Assembly: GCF_023822025.1 (NCBI RefSeq)
Contig: NZ_CP082909.1
Coordinates: forward strand, 5,686,001-5,750,000
DNA from: Endozoicomonas sp. 4G
Lineage (GTDB): Bacteria; Pseudomonadota; Gammaproteobacteria; Pseudomonadales; Endozoicomonadaceae
Length of the DNA: 64,000 nt
Direction: 5' to 3'
Under the pieces are notes generated by a model. That model searched no databases. It had not been told where the DNA came from and worked only from the letters and a program-made list of their open reading frames with translations. Positions 17,293 to 25,420 of the stretch are shown in pieces. Every line of letters begins with the position of its first letter. Positions within the stretch are counted from its first letter, which is position 1. Position numbers and translations under genes: made by a program.

Positions 17293-19569
17293 ATGAGCCT
17301 ATCCGCAATTCAAAAAACACATCTGGCCCTGGCCATTATGGCGGTAGCCACTGCTACAGCACAGGCAGAAGATGCTTTGCCCTCCACACAACCCACTCTG
17401 CTGGATCAGGTGACTGTGTCAGCGACCCTGACTGAGCAGAATCTGGATTCAGTGGCCAGCAGTGTGGATGTCACCACAGCGGATGACATTGAAAAAAGAA
17501 TGGTCAATGACATTGATGACCTGGTGCGTTACGAGCCGGGAGTCACGGTCACGGATGATGGCCGGACCGGTGCAGGCAGCTTCAATATTCGTGGGATGGA
17601 TGCCAACCGGGTCAAAATCACTGTAGACAGTGTGGATCAGGCCAAAGCTTTTGATTCCACCCAAATTTTTCTGCGGTCCCAGAGAAACTTTATTGACCTG
17701 GAAACCATCAAGGCGGTTGAGGTCTTAAAAGGCCCGGCTTCCACCGTTCATGGCAGTGATGCCATCGGTGGTGTGGTGGCGTTTGTCACCAAAGATCCAG
17801 CCGATTTTCTCAAGCACGAAGGGGATGACGGCTATGTATCGTTGAAGGGAGGATACTCCTCTGCCGACAGTGCGTTTACCGAAACAGCAACCTTTGCCAA
17901 TCGCAGCGGTGACCTGGAGAGCCTGCTGATCTATACCCGCCGTGATGCCAAGGAAACCCGGACCCATGGTGGCGCTGATGTGACGGGAGATGCCAGGGGA
18001 GAAGCCGATCCCAAGGATATCGGGATCAATAACGTGCTGGGTAAATTACAGTATCAAGTGAACGACAATCATCGTGTGGGGTTAACTGCCGAGTGGCGTG
18101 ATCTCAACTCCAAGACCGATTTATTGTCCATGGTCGGCGCACAGCCCACGGGAAATCCTTCTCCTTACGGCAAGTTTAATGCCGATGACTCAACCCGGCG
18201 TCAACGCCTTGGCCTGTTCCATGAGTGGGAAGCATTTGCACCGGCTTTCGATACACTCAAGTGGACTCTGAACTGGCAGGAAACTGAGACCAATCAGATT
18301 ACCTATGATGAAATGCAGGTCGAAACCGGGAGCTTTCCGAAATGGGAAACTCAGGCAAGACACAAGGATTACGTCTACAGGGAAACCAGCTGGCAGTTGG
18401 GTCTGAACATGACCAAATGGCTGGACTTCAAATGGTCCGATCACCTTATCAGCTATGGTCTGGAGCTGGAAAGAAAAGAGCAGAATAATCTCAACAAGAC
18501 CACTTACGTTAAGAATCCGGCGGGCGAAAAAAACGACATTAGTCGTTATGCGCCGCTGGCCACCGTTGATTCTGCGGGCTTCTATCTTCAGGATGAAATA
18601 TCTTTTTTGGATGATCGTCTGACCGTAACCCCCGGTATTCGTTACGACAGTTTTTCACCCAAAACTGAAACGGATCAATATTACCAGAAAGCTTATAAAG
18701 ACCAATCATACGACAGTTGGTCTGGAAAGCTGGGGGCTGTTTATAAATTCACAGACGTGTTTTCCGGGTTTGCACAGTACAGCCAGGGCTTTGGTACACC
18801 GGATTTATTTGCGATGTACTTTGAAGAAATCGTACCGCTCCCAGTCAGCATCCATGTCATGCCCAATCCTAACCTTAAGCCCGAGAAAAGTGACTCTATT
18901 GAAGTGGGATTAAGAGCCAATGGGCGACTTGGAAGTGCAGAAATCACGGCGTTTTACAATCGCTATGATGACTTTATTGAACTGGTTCCCCTTGGAATAG
19001 TGAACAGAGAGGCCCGCTTCCAATATCAGAATCTCGATGACACCACCATCAAGGGGCTTGAATTCAAGGGGCAGCTCTGGCTGGACGAAGCCATGGGAGC
19101 CCCTACTGGCACCAGCTTTAAGACAGCTGTCGCCTGGAGTGAAGGTCAGGGGACTTTTTCCAATGATAAGGGAGAGTTGTTTAAAGACGATCCTCTGAAC
19201 AGTATTGCCCCGCTCACCGCTGTTATTGGCCTGGCCTATGACGCACCCAGTGACAACTGGGGTGGGGAGCTGATGTGGACGCTGGTGGCCGCTAAAGATA
19301 AAAACGATATCTCTAACAGTGATATTGCTTCAGACGAGAGTGAAGCAGGGGGCGAACAGTTCGCAACACCCGGCTACGGCATTGTCGATATGACCGCTTA
19401 CTACAAGCCCATCAAAGACGTAACCCTGACCGCTGGTATGTTCAATATTACCGACAAAAAATACTGGAAGTGGGATGATGTGCGGGGTCTTCCTACTACC
19501 TATGAAGGCCTTAACCGTTATACCCAGCCCGGCAGAAACTTTGCTGTCAGTGTGAAATGGGAAATTTGA
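17293..19569 (+). CDS. TonB-dependent outer-membrane receptor (haemoglobin/transferrin type)
   Basis: This encodes 758 residues, with AGGAAG seven bases before the ATG. It has a signal peptide (to about AQAED) and a TonB-box region (LLDQVTVSATLTEQN). The plug carries FNIRGMDANRVKITVDSV and KGPASTVHGSDAIGGVV, followed by a large barrel and a C-terminal VKWEI. NPNLKPEKS matches the NPNL half of the haem-receptor signature, but the FRAP half reads FGTP, so the ligand may be a haem protein or something different. No Fur-like site was seen in the 145-base gap upstream. It possibly shares a transcript with the amidohydrolase. Confidence 0.88.
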   Translation: MSLSAIQKTHLALAIMAVATATAQAEDALPSTQPTLLDQVTVSATLTEQNLDSVASSVDVTTADDIEKRMVNDIDDLVRYEPGVTVTDDGRTGAGSFNIRGMDANRVKITVDSVDQAKAFDSTQIFLRSQRNFIDLETIKAVEVLKGPASTVHGSDAIGGVVAFVTKDPADFLKHEGDDGYVSLKGGYSSADSAFTETATFANRSGDLESLLIYTRRDAKETRTHGGADVTGDARGEADPKDIGINNVLGKLQYQVNDNHRVGLTAEWRDLNSKTDLLSMVGAQPTGNPSPYGKFNADDSTRRQRLGLFHEWEAFAPAFDTLKWTLNWQETETNQITYDEMQVETGSFPKWETQARHKDYVYRETSWQLGLNMTKWLDFKWSDHLISYGLELERKEQNNLNKTTYVKNPAGEKNDISRYAPLATVDSAGFYLQDEISFLDDRLTVTPGIRYDSFSPKTETDQYYQKAYKDQSYDSWSGKLGAVYKFTDVFSGFAQYSQGFGTPDLFAMYFEEIVPLPVSIHVMPNPNLKPEKSDSIEVGLRANGRLGSAEITAFYNRYDDFIELVPLGIVNREARFQYQNLDDTTIKGLEFKGQLWLDEAMGAPTGTSFKTAVAWSEGQGTFSNDKGELFKDDPLNSIAPLTAVIGLAYDAPSDNWGGELMWTLVAAKDKNDISNSDIASDESEAGGEQFATPGYGIVDMTAYYKPIKDVTLTAGMFNITDKKYWKWDDVRGLPTTYEGLNRYTQPGRNFAVSVKWEI

Positions 19570-19575
19570 TCAGGT

Positions 19576-19596
19576 CCCCCCGGGGTTCCCTGGGGG
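19576..19596 (+). terminator. GC-rich hairpin after receptor gene
   Basis: CCCCCCGGGG-TT-CCCTGGGGG forms a ten-pair stem eight bases after the receptor stop. There is no T-run, so termination is plausible but not certain. Confidence 0.4.
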
Positions 19597-19627
19597 TGAA
19601 GGAAAAAGGGCGGGGTTCAGTGACTGT

Positions 19628-19912
19628 TCAAGGCTGCGTTGAAACGTCCCGCAAAGCGCCGGACAGGTACTTATGGATAATACTGGACACTAGTGTCTGG
19701 TATGGAATCCCTTCCCGCTGGGCCCGTGACTGAATTGCCATCAGGTCATGTTGGGAAATGCGGATATTAATACGCTTATCCTTTTTAAAGGTCTGACTGG
19801 CCGCTGCTTCCAGCATTGCCTTGCGCTCGGGCGTCATCACGGATTCATACTCACCTTGTTCAAGGGCATCGAGCAGCGTCTGTTCCTCGTTATCCAGTGT
19901 GGTTTTTTTCAT
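19628..19912 (-). CDS. CopG-type antitoxin (surviving half of a disrupted TA pair)
   Basis: This encodes 94 residues from ATG 19912 (a TTG two codons earlier overlaps the toxin stop). The C-terminal half (KKDKRINIRISQHDLMAIQ, then EGIPYQTLVSSIIHKYLSG) is the ribbon-helix-helix fold of CopG-family antitoxins that pair with a small upstream toxin. The toxin's last codons end two bases upstream of this ATG, the usual toxin-then-antitoxin order. The toxin is interrupted by an IS4-family element, leaving the antitoxin intact but separated from its native promoter. Confidence 0.8.
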   Translation of the reverse strand: MKKTTLDNEEQTLLDALEQGEYESVMTPERKAMLEAAASQTFKKDKRINIRISQHDLMAIQSRAQREGIPYQTLVSSIIHKYLSGALRDVSTQP

Positions 19913-19946
19913 GTTCAATCTCCCAAATAGTCACGGGTAAGTTTGC

Positions 19947-21567
19947 AGCGATTCCCGCACTTAATACGACAATGTAAGTATTTTATTCAAATTCGTGCTC
20001 AGGAGTTAGCGGCCAGCAAAAACCCTGCACCCCAGGTACATTAACAAGTACTATTGTCCCCTGAAAACCTTGGCTACATTACTTTTCTATGAAGTGTTAA
20101 TTTGAACCCTACCAGGCTTTATGCCATATATGAGCGCATCGAACAATTCATCCCAACCTTCGAGCATCCAGGACAGGAATACCCGTGTAATCACCTTCCA
20201 TAGGTACGTTCGGACGCCCCTCGCTCGCTCCTTCAGCGCCTTTTTGAATTCCGGGCTGGCCATTTCCTGGATTTGATCAACCATGAAGGCCAGGAACGTC
20301 AGGTAAGCCAGGTTGGTTGCCAGGTGCTGCTTCCCGTGACCATAGTTGTGTTCAAGGCTGTAGCCTTGGTTTTTCAGGGTGTTAAACGTTTGGTTCTCGA
20401 TGTGCCAGCGGCAACGACCTCCTCTCATGACAGCTTCAACGGTATCTTTGGTTAACTCAATATCTGTGACCCAGCACCAGGTGTGGCGTTTGCCTTCACT
20501 GTCTGTCTCCACGTAATCAAGGACATTGACATTTTGGGTCAACTTGGAGGCATTCAGCGGTACATCATTAGCGAAACGAAACCAGTGCCTGGTTCCTTGC
20601 TCTTCATCAATGATTTTATGATAACTGAGCTGTTCCTGGTCACACAGCGCATCCATCGCCTCGATAAGGGATTTGTGGTTGCCATCTTTAGCCACAATGA
20701 TGAAGTGCCAGCCATAGCTCTTGATCAACTCAATAGTAGGATTGTCAGCAAAAAGCCCATCCAGGAGTATGACCAGTTTTAAATGAGGGTGCTCTCTCTT
20801 GACGTGCGCCAGGTAGCGCTTGATGGCATTCTGTTCGCAGTCATTCTTGTTGTCGCCGTCCTGTTGAACAATCGCCTCTGGGGCAAAGGGCATGACGACT
20901 TTTTGATCCGGGTGAACAATACAGCCGCCCAATAAGTTGTGGTAGTAAGCTTCATTGGGTTTCCCCTTGTTTTTTACACAACACTCTTGGCATCGGCATT
21001 TACCTGAGTAGAAGAGGCCGGTGCCATCAACCGGCATCAGGTACCAGTCTTTCAAGTCACCACACTGGTACTCGAAGGCTTTAAGAAGCTTGTTACGCTG
21101 AATCAGGGAGAATAACTTCTTGAAGGGCTTGCGAAACTGTGCAGGCTCAATGGGATCAAGCACTTCTCTCATGCGTGTATCACAGGGTACTTTCTGATCT
21201 TGGACGTGATACATAGTCGCCAGGTTATGAAGAATAACCGGGTCGGCACGGTCAGAGTCAAAGGTCAGAAGGGAATCGTACTTCTGATGCATCATGGCAA
21301 AAGCGGATTTTGCAAAGTTGGGAAAGGGAATCCCATTAGGGCAATGGTTAGGCCGGTGATCTGGAATCTCATCAAGGCACTTGCAAACCTGATCGATTAG
21401 GTTTGCTGCGTTAAGGTGTTTGCTGACTTTGGGCATGGCTGTGATCACAAAAGTACGACAGTGTTTTCATGCCTTCAATATAGAGCTAAAAAGTCTGCGA
21501 AGTGTTTTTTTTTGAGTGCGCTGGAGGCTATGCGGCTCAAAGGCTTAAAAAAACAGCGGGAATTGCT
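19947..21567 (-). mobile_element. IS4-family insertion sequence, 1621 bp, with 11-bp target duplication
   Basis: Terminal inverted repeats read AGCGATTCCCGC at 19947 and AGCAATTCCCGC inward from 21567, matching at 11 of 12 positions. The element is flanked by exact copies of GGTAAGTTTGC (19936-19946 and 21568-21578), an 11-bp target duplication typical in size for IS4-family elements. It contains one transposase gene. Ends and target copies are intact, so the insertion appears recent. Confidence 0.9.
20087..21436 (-). CDS. IS4-family DDE transposase
   Basis: This encodes 449 residues from ATG 21436 (four codons after a GTG). DDE residues are visible: first Asp in MPVDGTGLFY, second in VILLDGLFADN, and Glu in the IS4-type signature CRWHIENQTFNTLKNQGY (Arg-Glu-Lys spacing). 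A Cys-rich patch (CRCQECCVKN) follows the first Asp. The frame is uninterrupted and the element's ends are intact, so it may be active. Confidence 0.9.
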   Translation of the reverse strand: MPKVSKHLNAANLIDQVCKCLDEIPDHRPNHCPNGIPFPNFAKSAFAMMHQKYDSLLTFDSDRADPVILHNLATMYHVQDQKVPCDTRMREVLDPIEPAQFRKPFKKLFSLIQRNKLLKAFEYQCGDLKDWYLMPVDGTGLFYSGKCRCQECCVKNKGKPNEAYYHNLLGGCIVHPDQKVVMPFAPEAIVQQDGDNKNDCEQNAIKRYLAHVKREHPHLKLVILLDGLFADNPTIELIKSYGWHFIIVAKDGNHKSLIEAMDALCDQEQLSYHKIIDEEQGTRHWFRFANDVPLNASKLTQNVNVLDYVETDSEGKRHTWCWVTDIELTKDTVEAVMRGGRCRWHIENQTFNTLKNQGYSLEHNYGHGKQHLATNLAYLTFLAFMVDQIQEMASPEFKKALKERARGVRTYLWKVITRVFLSWMLEGWDELFDALIYGIKPGRVQINTS

Positions 21568-21762
21568 GGTAAGTTTGCGGCTGGGAATCAGTGTTTTTAA
21601 AAAGATCTCCTGCTTACTTTCCACGTAAGGCACCAGCCAGACGTAACCTTGTACATTCACCACAAAAATCCGCTGATGCGAATAGGTTTGCTGGTTAGGG
21701 TGGGCAATGTCATCCAGCAGGCCGCCATTCTCTATGTGGAAAATCACTTCCTCGAAGGATCA

Positions 21763-22167
21763 GTCCCGCTCCCTAGTGTTTTCATTGGCAAACGGCTGCA
21801 ACCAGTTACGGAGTTTTTGCTCATCATTTTTTGCCGTAGCGATAGTCTTGAGTTGATATTGGTGTGGAGCAGGAAACCGGCGATACCAGATTTTTTCCAC
21901 CGTTTTATTGGTTTTAATAAATTGGTGAAAATGTGAGCATACCTTTGCTAAACCAATAATCTCCCGAAAACTCAAATGGCGGATAATCTTAAATGTTGGT
22001 ACGTCGGGCAAACTAAGGAATAAAGATTCATTTTTGTCAAAGACAGCAACCTTCCTGCCTGCACTGACACCTCTTGGTGCTTCCTCTGTTCGAGGTTGCT
22101 TAGGTGGTGCGAGGGGACAGTCACTTTTCCCAGCTAGAACTGATGAGGATTGTTCAGGATTTGCCAT
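21763..22167 (-). pseudogene. truncated F-box protein gene, fused in frame to the broken toxin
   Basis: About 131 residues match the start of the F-box/beta-propeller protein at 52515 (shared EAPRGVSAGR, LFLSLPDVPT, LSFREIIGLAKVC, KIWYRRFPAPHQYQLKTIAT). The match stops after FANEN-T, where the complete protein continues with its propeller. The same reading frame continues as RERD and a TGA, then into the toxin sequence SFEEV. The propeller repeats are gone. The F-box itself is intact, so a short adaptor-only protein could still be made. It lies only 10 bases after a LysR gene, an unnatural junction that suggests rearrangement. Confidence 0.7.
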
Positions 22168-22176
22168 ATCACCTGA

Positions 22177-23061
22177 TCACCCCTGCCAATCCGCAAAGTG
22201 GTCGAGTAAAAAATCGATAACCAATCTCGCTCTTAGTGGCAGAAAATGACGATTCTGATACACAATCCAACTACTATTACCGCTTCCCCAATAGGGCTTA
22301 AGAATTGGAACCAAACGACCAGACGAGATAGCATCGTTAAAGCTGCTCTTTGGTAGATATGCCACGCCTAACCCTTCTGCACAGGCTTGCAAAACAGTGT
22401 GGGCATTATTGCTCTTCCATCTGCCTTGCACTTTCACTCCATCTAACGGCTTGCCATCTTTTTCAAACAACCAAACGTTTTTGTTGGCGATGATGCAACT
22501 GTGACGCTTGAGCTGCTCAGGGTGAGTCGGTAAACCATGCTCATCAATGTAACCCTGACTGGCAGCAGCTGCCATTGGTCGATCCACCAGCTTTCTTGCG
22601 ACCAGGCCTGAATCACTTAATTTTCCGTAACGAATGGCAAAATCACAACCCTCTTCAATAAAGTTCACTATGCTGGTATTGAAGTTGATTTCTACCGTGA
22701 GATTGGGATGTTGTTTGGCGAACGTCATCAAGGCAGGGGCAACGTGGTTTTCAGAAAACGCACCAGCCGCACTCACTCGTAATGTGCCACTCAATTGAGT
22801 TTGCTGTGTGGTGAGTTGCTCATTGGCTTGTTGAAGCCCAATCACTAGCTCTTTGCACTGCTGATAATACGCCTGCCCTGCTGCTGTTAAGCTCACCATT
22901 CGTGTCGAACGCGCTAACAAGGCAACGCCTAACCGCTCTTCTAATCTTGTGACCTGGCGGCTGACGTGACTGGTGCTGCAGCCCAATTGTTTCGCTGCTG
23001 CAGAAAACCCTAAGCTCTCAGCAACCGTAACAAACTCATTGATGCCTTCAAAACTGTCCAT
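22177..23061 (-). CDS. LysR-family transcriptional regulator
   Basis: This encodes 294 residues from ATG 23061, with AAAGGTG just upstream; GTG 23067 is in frame but too close to that site. The N-terminal winged helix-turn-helix is typical (FVTVAESLGFSAAAKQLGCS ... VSRQVTRLEERLGVALLARS), followed by a substrate-binding-like effector domain. It resembles the subgroup that controls small adjacent enzymes. It is divergent from the DJ-1/PfpI gene 117 bases away, so that gene is the likely target. Both look foreign to the surrounding decayed genes. Confidence 0.9.
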   Translation of the reverse strand: MDSFEGINEFVTVAESLGFSAAAKQLGCSTSHVSRQVTRLEERLGVALLARSTRMVSLTAAGQAYYQQCKELVIGLQQANEQLTTQQTQLSGTLRVSAAGAFSENHVAPALMTFAKQHPNLTVEINFNTSIVNFIEEGCDFAIRYGKLSDSGLVARKLVDRPMAAAASQGYIDEHGLPTHPEQLKRHSCIIANKNVWLFEKDGKPLDGVKVQGRWKSNNAHTVLQACAEGLGVAYLPKSSFNDAISSGRLVPILKPYWGSGNSSWIVYQNRHFLPLRARLVIDFLLDHFADWQG

Positions 23062-23178
23062 ACTCACCTTTGCTATATGGCAATAATGTTTTGTCGATTA
23101 ATTGCATTGTTGCTCATTTGTTTAGCAATTACTATGAAGGTGTACAACAAATACACGCAAGCCAATAAGGAAACCATT

Positions 23179-23850
23179 ATGAAGAAAGTACTCATTATTG
23201 TGACGAACCATGCAACTCTTGGTGAAACCGACCAGGCAAACGGAACTTACGCACCAGAGCTAACTCACGCGCTCAGCGAATTACTGGGTGCTGGCTTCGA
23301 TTACGACATTGCTTCCATCAAAGGCGGGCAAGCACCACTGTATGGAACAAACATTGAAGGTGATGCGGTAAACACGAGCATCTTAGCTGATGATGATTTC
23401 CAGAACCGCATCAACAACACCATTCCAGTATCACAAATCAACGGTGACAGCTACGATGCGGTCTTCTATCCAGGTGGTTTTGGTCTTCTCTCTGACTTGG
23501 CGAGCAACGAAGATTTCGCAAACATCTCCGCAAAACATTATGAAGATGGCGGTATTGTGGCAGCCGTTTGTCATGGTCCGGGTGCCCTTCTGCCTATCAC
23601 ACTAAGCAATGGCGAAAAGCTGCTTGCGTCTAAGTCGGTGACGGGTTTCAGTCGCGAAGAGGAAATCGACTTCGGTACCATAAACGACATCCCATTCCTA
23701 TTGGAAGAGTCTCTGGCACGTAGCGCAGCACGCTACTCTAAAGTCCAACCATGGCAAGAGTTGGTGATTGTCGATACCCGCGTGATCACAGGTCAAAACC
23801 CAGCCAGCGCACACGGCGTAGGTAAAGCCATCGTGGATCTATTGAGCTAA
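23179..23850 (+). CDS. DJ-1/PfpI-family protein (type 1 glutamine amidotransferase-like)
   Basis: This encodes 223 residues. ATG 23179, preceded by AAGGA, is chosen over an upstream in-frame start whose extra 34 residues are not family-like. The nucleophile elbow AAVCHGPGALL carries the conserved Cys, with His next to it. An upstream YPGG-G motif and an acidic residue in the DDD/EGD region match chaperone/glyoxalase-type DJ-1 members (Hsp31-like). Such proteins detoxify reactive carbonyls such as methylglyoxal. Divergent regulation by the LysR gene is likely. Confidence 0.85.
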   Translation: MKKVLIIVTNHATLGETDQANGTYAPELTHALSELLGAGFDYDIASIKGGQAPLYGTNIEGDAVNTSILADDDFQNRINNTIPVSQINGDSYDAVFYPGGFGLLSDLASNEDFANISAKHYEDGGIVAAVCHGPGALLPITLSNGEKLLASKSVTGFSREEEIDFGTINDIPFLLEESLARSAARYSKVQPWQELVIVDTRVITGQNPASAHGVGKAIVDLLS

Positions 23851-23947
23851 ATTGGCTCGATGCTCTTTAGCCAGCAAAATACGCTGGCACTCACCAAAAG
23901 CCTGAACGAGAATAGCCTGCCGTTTTTACCTGACAGAGAAAGAAGTC

Positions 23948-24010
23948 ATGATTCGTTTTCCCGTCATAGGAACCAACTGTATCAGCCACTATTTTCACCT
24001 TGTAGCTTGA
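23948..24010 (+). pseudogene. duplicated 5' end of the Gfo/Idh oxidoreductase gene
   Basis: The stretch 23925-23997 is a diverged copy of 25399-25471, covering the leader (TTTACCT.ACAGAGAAA) and first codons of the oxidoreductase. It reads MIRFPVIGTNCISHYF and stops after 20 residues. It lies upstream of the AT-rich two-gene cassette, while the complete gene lies downstream. Confidence 0.75.
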
Positions 24011-24073
24011 GTGCAGCGAGCCGTCTTTGGTAAAGCTCTTCGAACTTTTTTTTCGGTTGAATTAATGTTTGGT

Positions 24074-24111
24074 ATTCTTGCTATTCAGACACATCAGAAT
24101 TAATGTGGTAT
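24074..24111 (+). repeat. 38-bp direct repeat, left copy, flanking HNH cassette
   Basis: It matches 25302-25339 at 32 of 38 positions; all six differences are transitions. The two copies bracket the AT-rich two-gene cassette. The 3' end (TGTGGTATAGTACG) may also contain a -10-like TATAGT for the cassette promoter. Confidence 0.7.
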
Positions 24112-24140
24112 AGTACGTACAACTTTAAATTGAGGTTTAA

Positions 24141-24545
24141 ATGGAAATGGAAAAACAAAATGAACCAGATCATTCTCTGTCAGATGATTTAATTTTTAAT
24201 ATAAATGAAGACAAACAAAAAACCATCATTTCTTCTGTTATTGAACTTTTAGATAAGCTTGATTTAAATCATGATAGCTTGAACGCCCCTTCAGGCTATC
24301 AGTCCGATTATTTTTTAAGTGAGGAGAGTGAATTAATTTATTATCTAGCAGTATTAACTGGTGAGGCTCAGATAAATGCATTAAAAATAGCACCTTCTTT
24401 CTACAAAGATAAGAAAAAAGCTAAGGCTTGGAGAAACAAGATAATAAAGAAGATAAATCCTGAAAAAAGCCAGCATTCCGATGCAAAAAAAGCTACAGAG
24501 GTATTAAATAGCCTCTATGAAAGGATGTTAAAGCATGCAAAATAA
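24141..24545 (+). CDS. unknown 134-residue acidic/basic protein, partner of HNH-like gene
   Basis: Start at ATG 24141, preceded by TTGAGG. It is very AT-rich compared with neighbours. The first ~70 residues are acidic (EKQNEPDHSLSDDLIFNINE...). The last ~50 are strongly basic (KDKKKAKAWRNKIIKKINP), suggesting nucleic-acid contact or pairing with the acidic part of another chain. I do not recognise a family. Its end overlaps the next gene by 11 bases, so the two are translationally coupled and probably act together. Possible roles are an immunity/regulatory partner or a DNA-binding subunit; neither is shown by sequence alone. Confidence 0.65.
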   Translation: MEMEKQNEPDHSLSDDLIFNINEDKQKTIISSVIELLDKLDLNHDSLNAPSGYQSDYFLSEESELIYYLAVLTGEAQINALKIAPSFYKDKKKAKAWRNKIIKKINPEKSQHSDAKKATEVLNSLYERMLKHAK

Positions 24546-25281
24546 TAAAAGAGGCAGTGAATTAACGATTTTATTCAAAAATAGCAAACCTAACTTTGAT
24601 CTAGAAAATAATATTGGCAACAATCTTAATAAAACATCAGCACAAGGTACACTAAACGCTTGGACAAATGGTACTCTTGTGGATGGGACTGGCAAGGTAT
24701 GGATAAATGAAGAATATCTTTTTCAAATATGGAGGACAGATAAAGCAACATCTAGCTACTTTGTAGACGGAATACCTTCAGGTGATAAAGTTAATTTTGG
24801 GGGTGTTATTTGTATAAACTACTCGGCTGTAATTTATCGACTTAATGAAATAATTGATAGTCCAATCTCTAATCAGAGAAGAGATTATCTCCGACTATCT
24901 GAAAATATAGGGAAATCTGTAAGAGACTCAGATTCTGCTGAAGTTTATCGCCTTAGATATAATGAATACATAACGAGTGTAAAGAGAGAATTAAAGAAAA
25001 GCAGAATAAAACAGTTCAATATAGTTTGTGATGAACTCACAGGTTTTAAACTAATAAAAAGAACCTCTGAGTTTCATCATATTCGCCGCCAGTCAGTATA
25101 TCCAAACTTGGTGAACATGATTTGGAATGGTCTGATTATAAATAAAGACACACATGAAATAATAACAGACAACAATATCAATGATGAATATGATCTTCTC
25201 GATCTATGTCAGCAAATGGGTTGGAGTACACTCTGGTTTGACTATTATGAAAATGCATTAAGTCAAGCTGGTTTTCAATAA
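24535..25281 (+). CDS. HNH-like nuclease domain protein
   Basis: This encodes 248 residues, AT-rich, with its start inside the previous gene. The C-terminal ~80 residues contain an HNH-like pattern: CDELTG, then SEFHHIRRQSVYPNLVNMIW, then GLIINKDTHEIIT. The His pair, central Asn and final His fit the beta-beta-alpha metal fold, but the usual CxxC zinc pairs are missing. The N-terminal ~150 residues are unfamiliar. An HNH gene coupled to a small partner on a bracketed, foreign-looking segment fits a defence or toxin module; that role is inference. Confidence 0.65.
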   Translation: MQNNKRGSELTILFKNSKPNFDLENNIGNNLNKTSAQGTLNAWTNGTLVDGTGKVWINEEYLFQIWRTDKATSSYFVDGIPSGDKVNFGGVICINYSAVIYRLNEIIDSPISNQRRDYLRLSENIGKSVRDSDSAEVYRLRYNEYITSVKRELKKSRIKQFNIVCDELTGFKLIKRTSEFHHIRRQSVYPNLVNMIWNGLIINKDTHEIITDNNINDEYDLLDLCQQMGWSTLWFDYYENALSQAGFQ

Positions 25282-25301
25282 TTTCGCTATAACGAATAAG
25301 C

Positions 25302-25339
25302 ATTCCTGTTATTCAGGCATATCAGAATTGGTGTGGTAT
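25302..25339 (+). repeat. 38-bp direct repeat, right copy, flanking HNH cassette
   Basis: Partner of 24074-24111 (32 of 38 identical). It begins 20 bases after the HNH-like gene stops and is followed by the leader of the oxidoreductase gene. Confidence 0.7.
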
Positions 25340-25420
25340 CAGGAGTTATTAGACAATACTGTGATTTTTTTGCCGCGTAGCGGCTTACTTCAACGAACTT
25401 TACCTCACAGAGAAACAGCC

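Larger units (their letters stand above)
19915..21759 (-). pseudogene. toxin gene split by an IS4-family element and lacking its N-terminus
   Basis: Two halves read in one frame once the IS and one target copy are removed. The right half (21759 down to 21568) encodes SFEEVIFHIENGGLLDDIAH ... FLKTLIPSRKLT. The left half (19935 down to 19915) encodes RDYLGD and stop. The joined LIPSRKLTRDYLGD ending, and the position directly before a CopG antitoxin, mark it as that antitoxin's toxin (BrnT-like by resemblance). The start is missing: upstream of SFEE there is an in-frame TGA (21760-21762) and then F-box gene sequence. It cannot make a functional toxin as it stands. Confidence 0.75.

Noticed and set aside
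23077-23178. 34-residue hydrophobic extension (signal peptide) on the DJ-1/PfpI protein
   Set aside because: ATG 23179 has a good AGGA site and the family starts there; the upstream part overlaps the divergent promoter.
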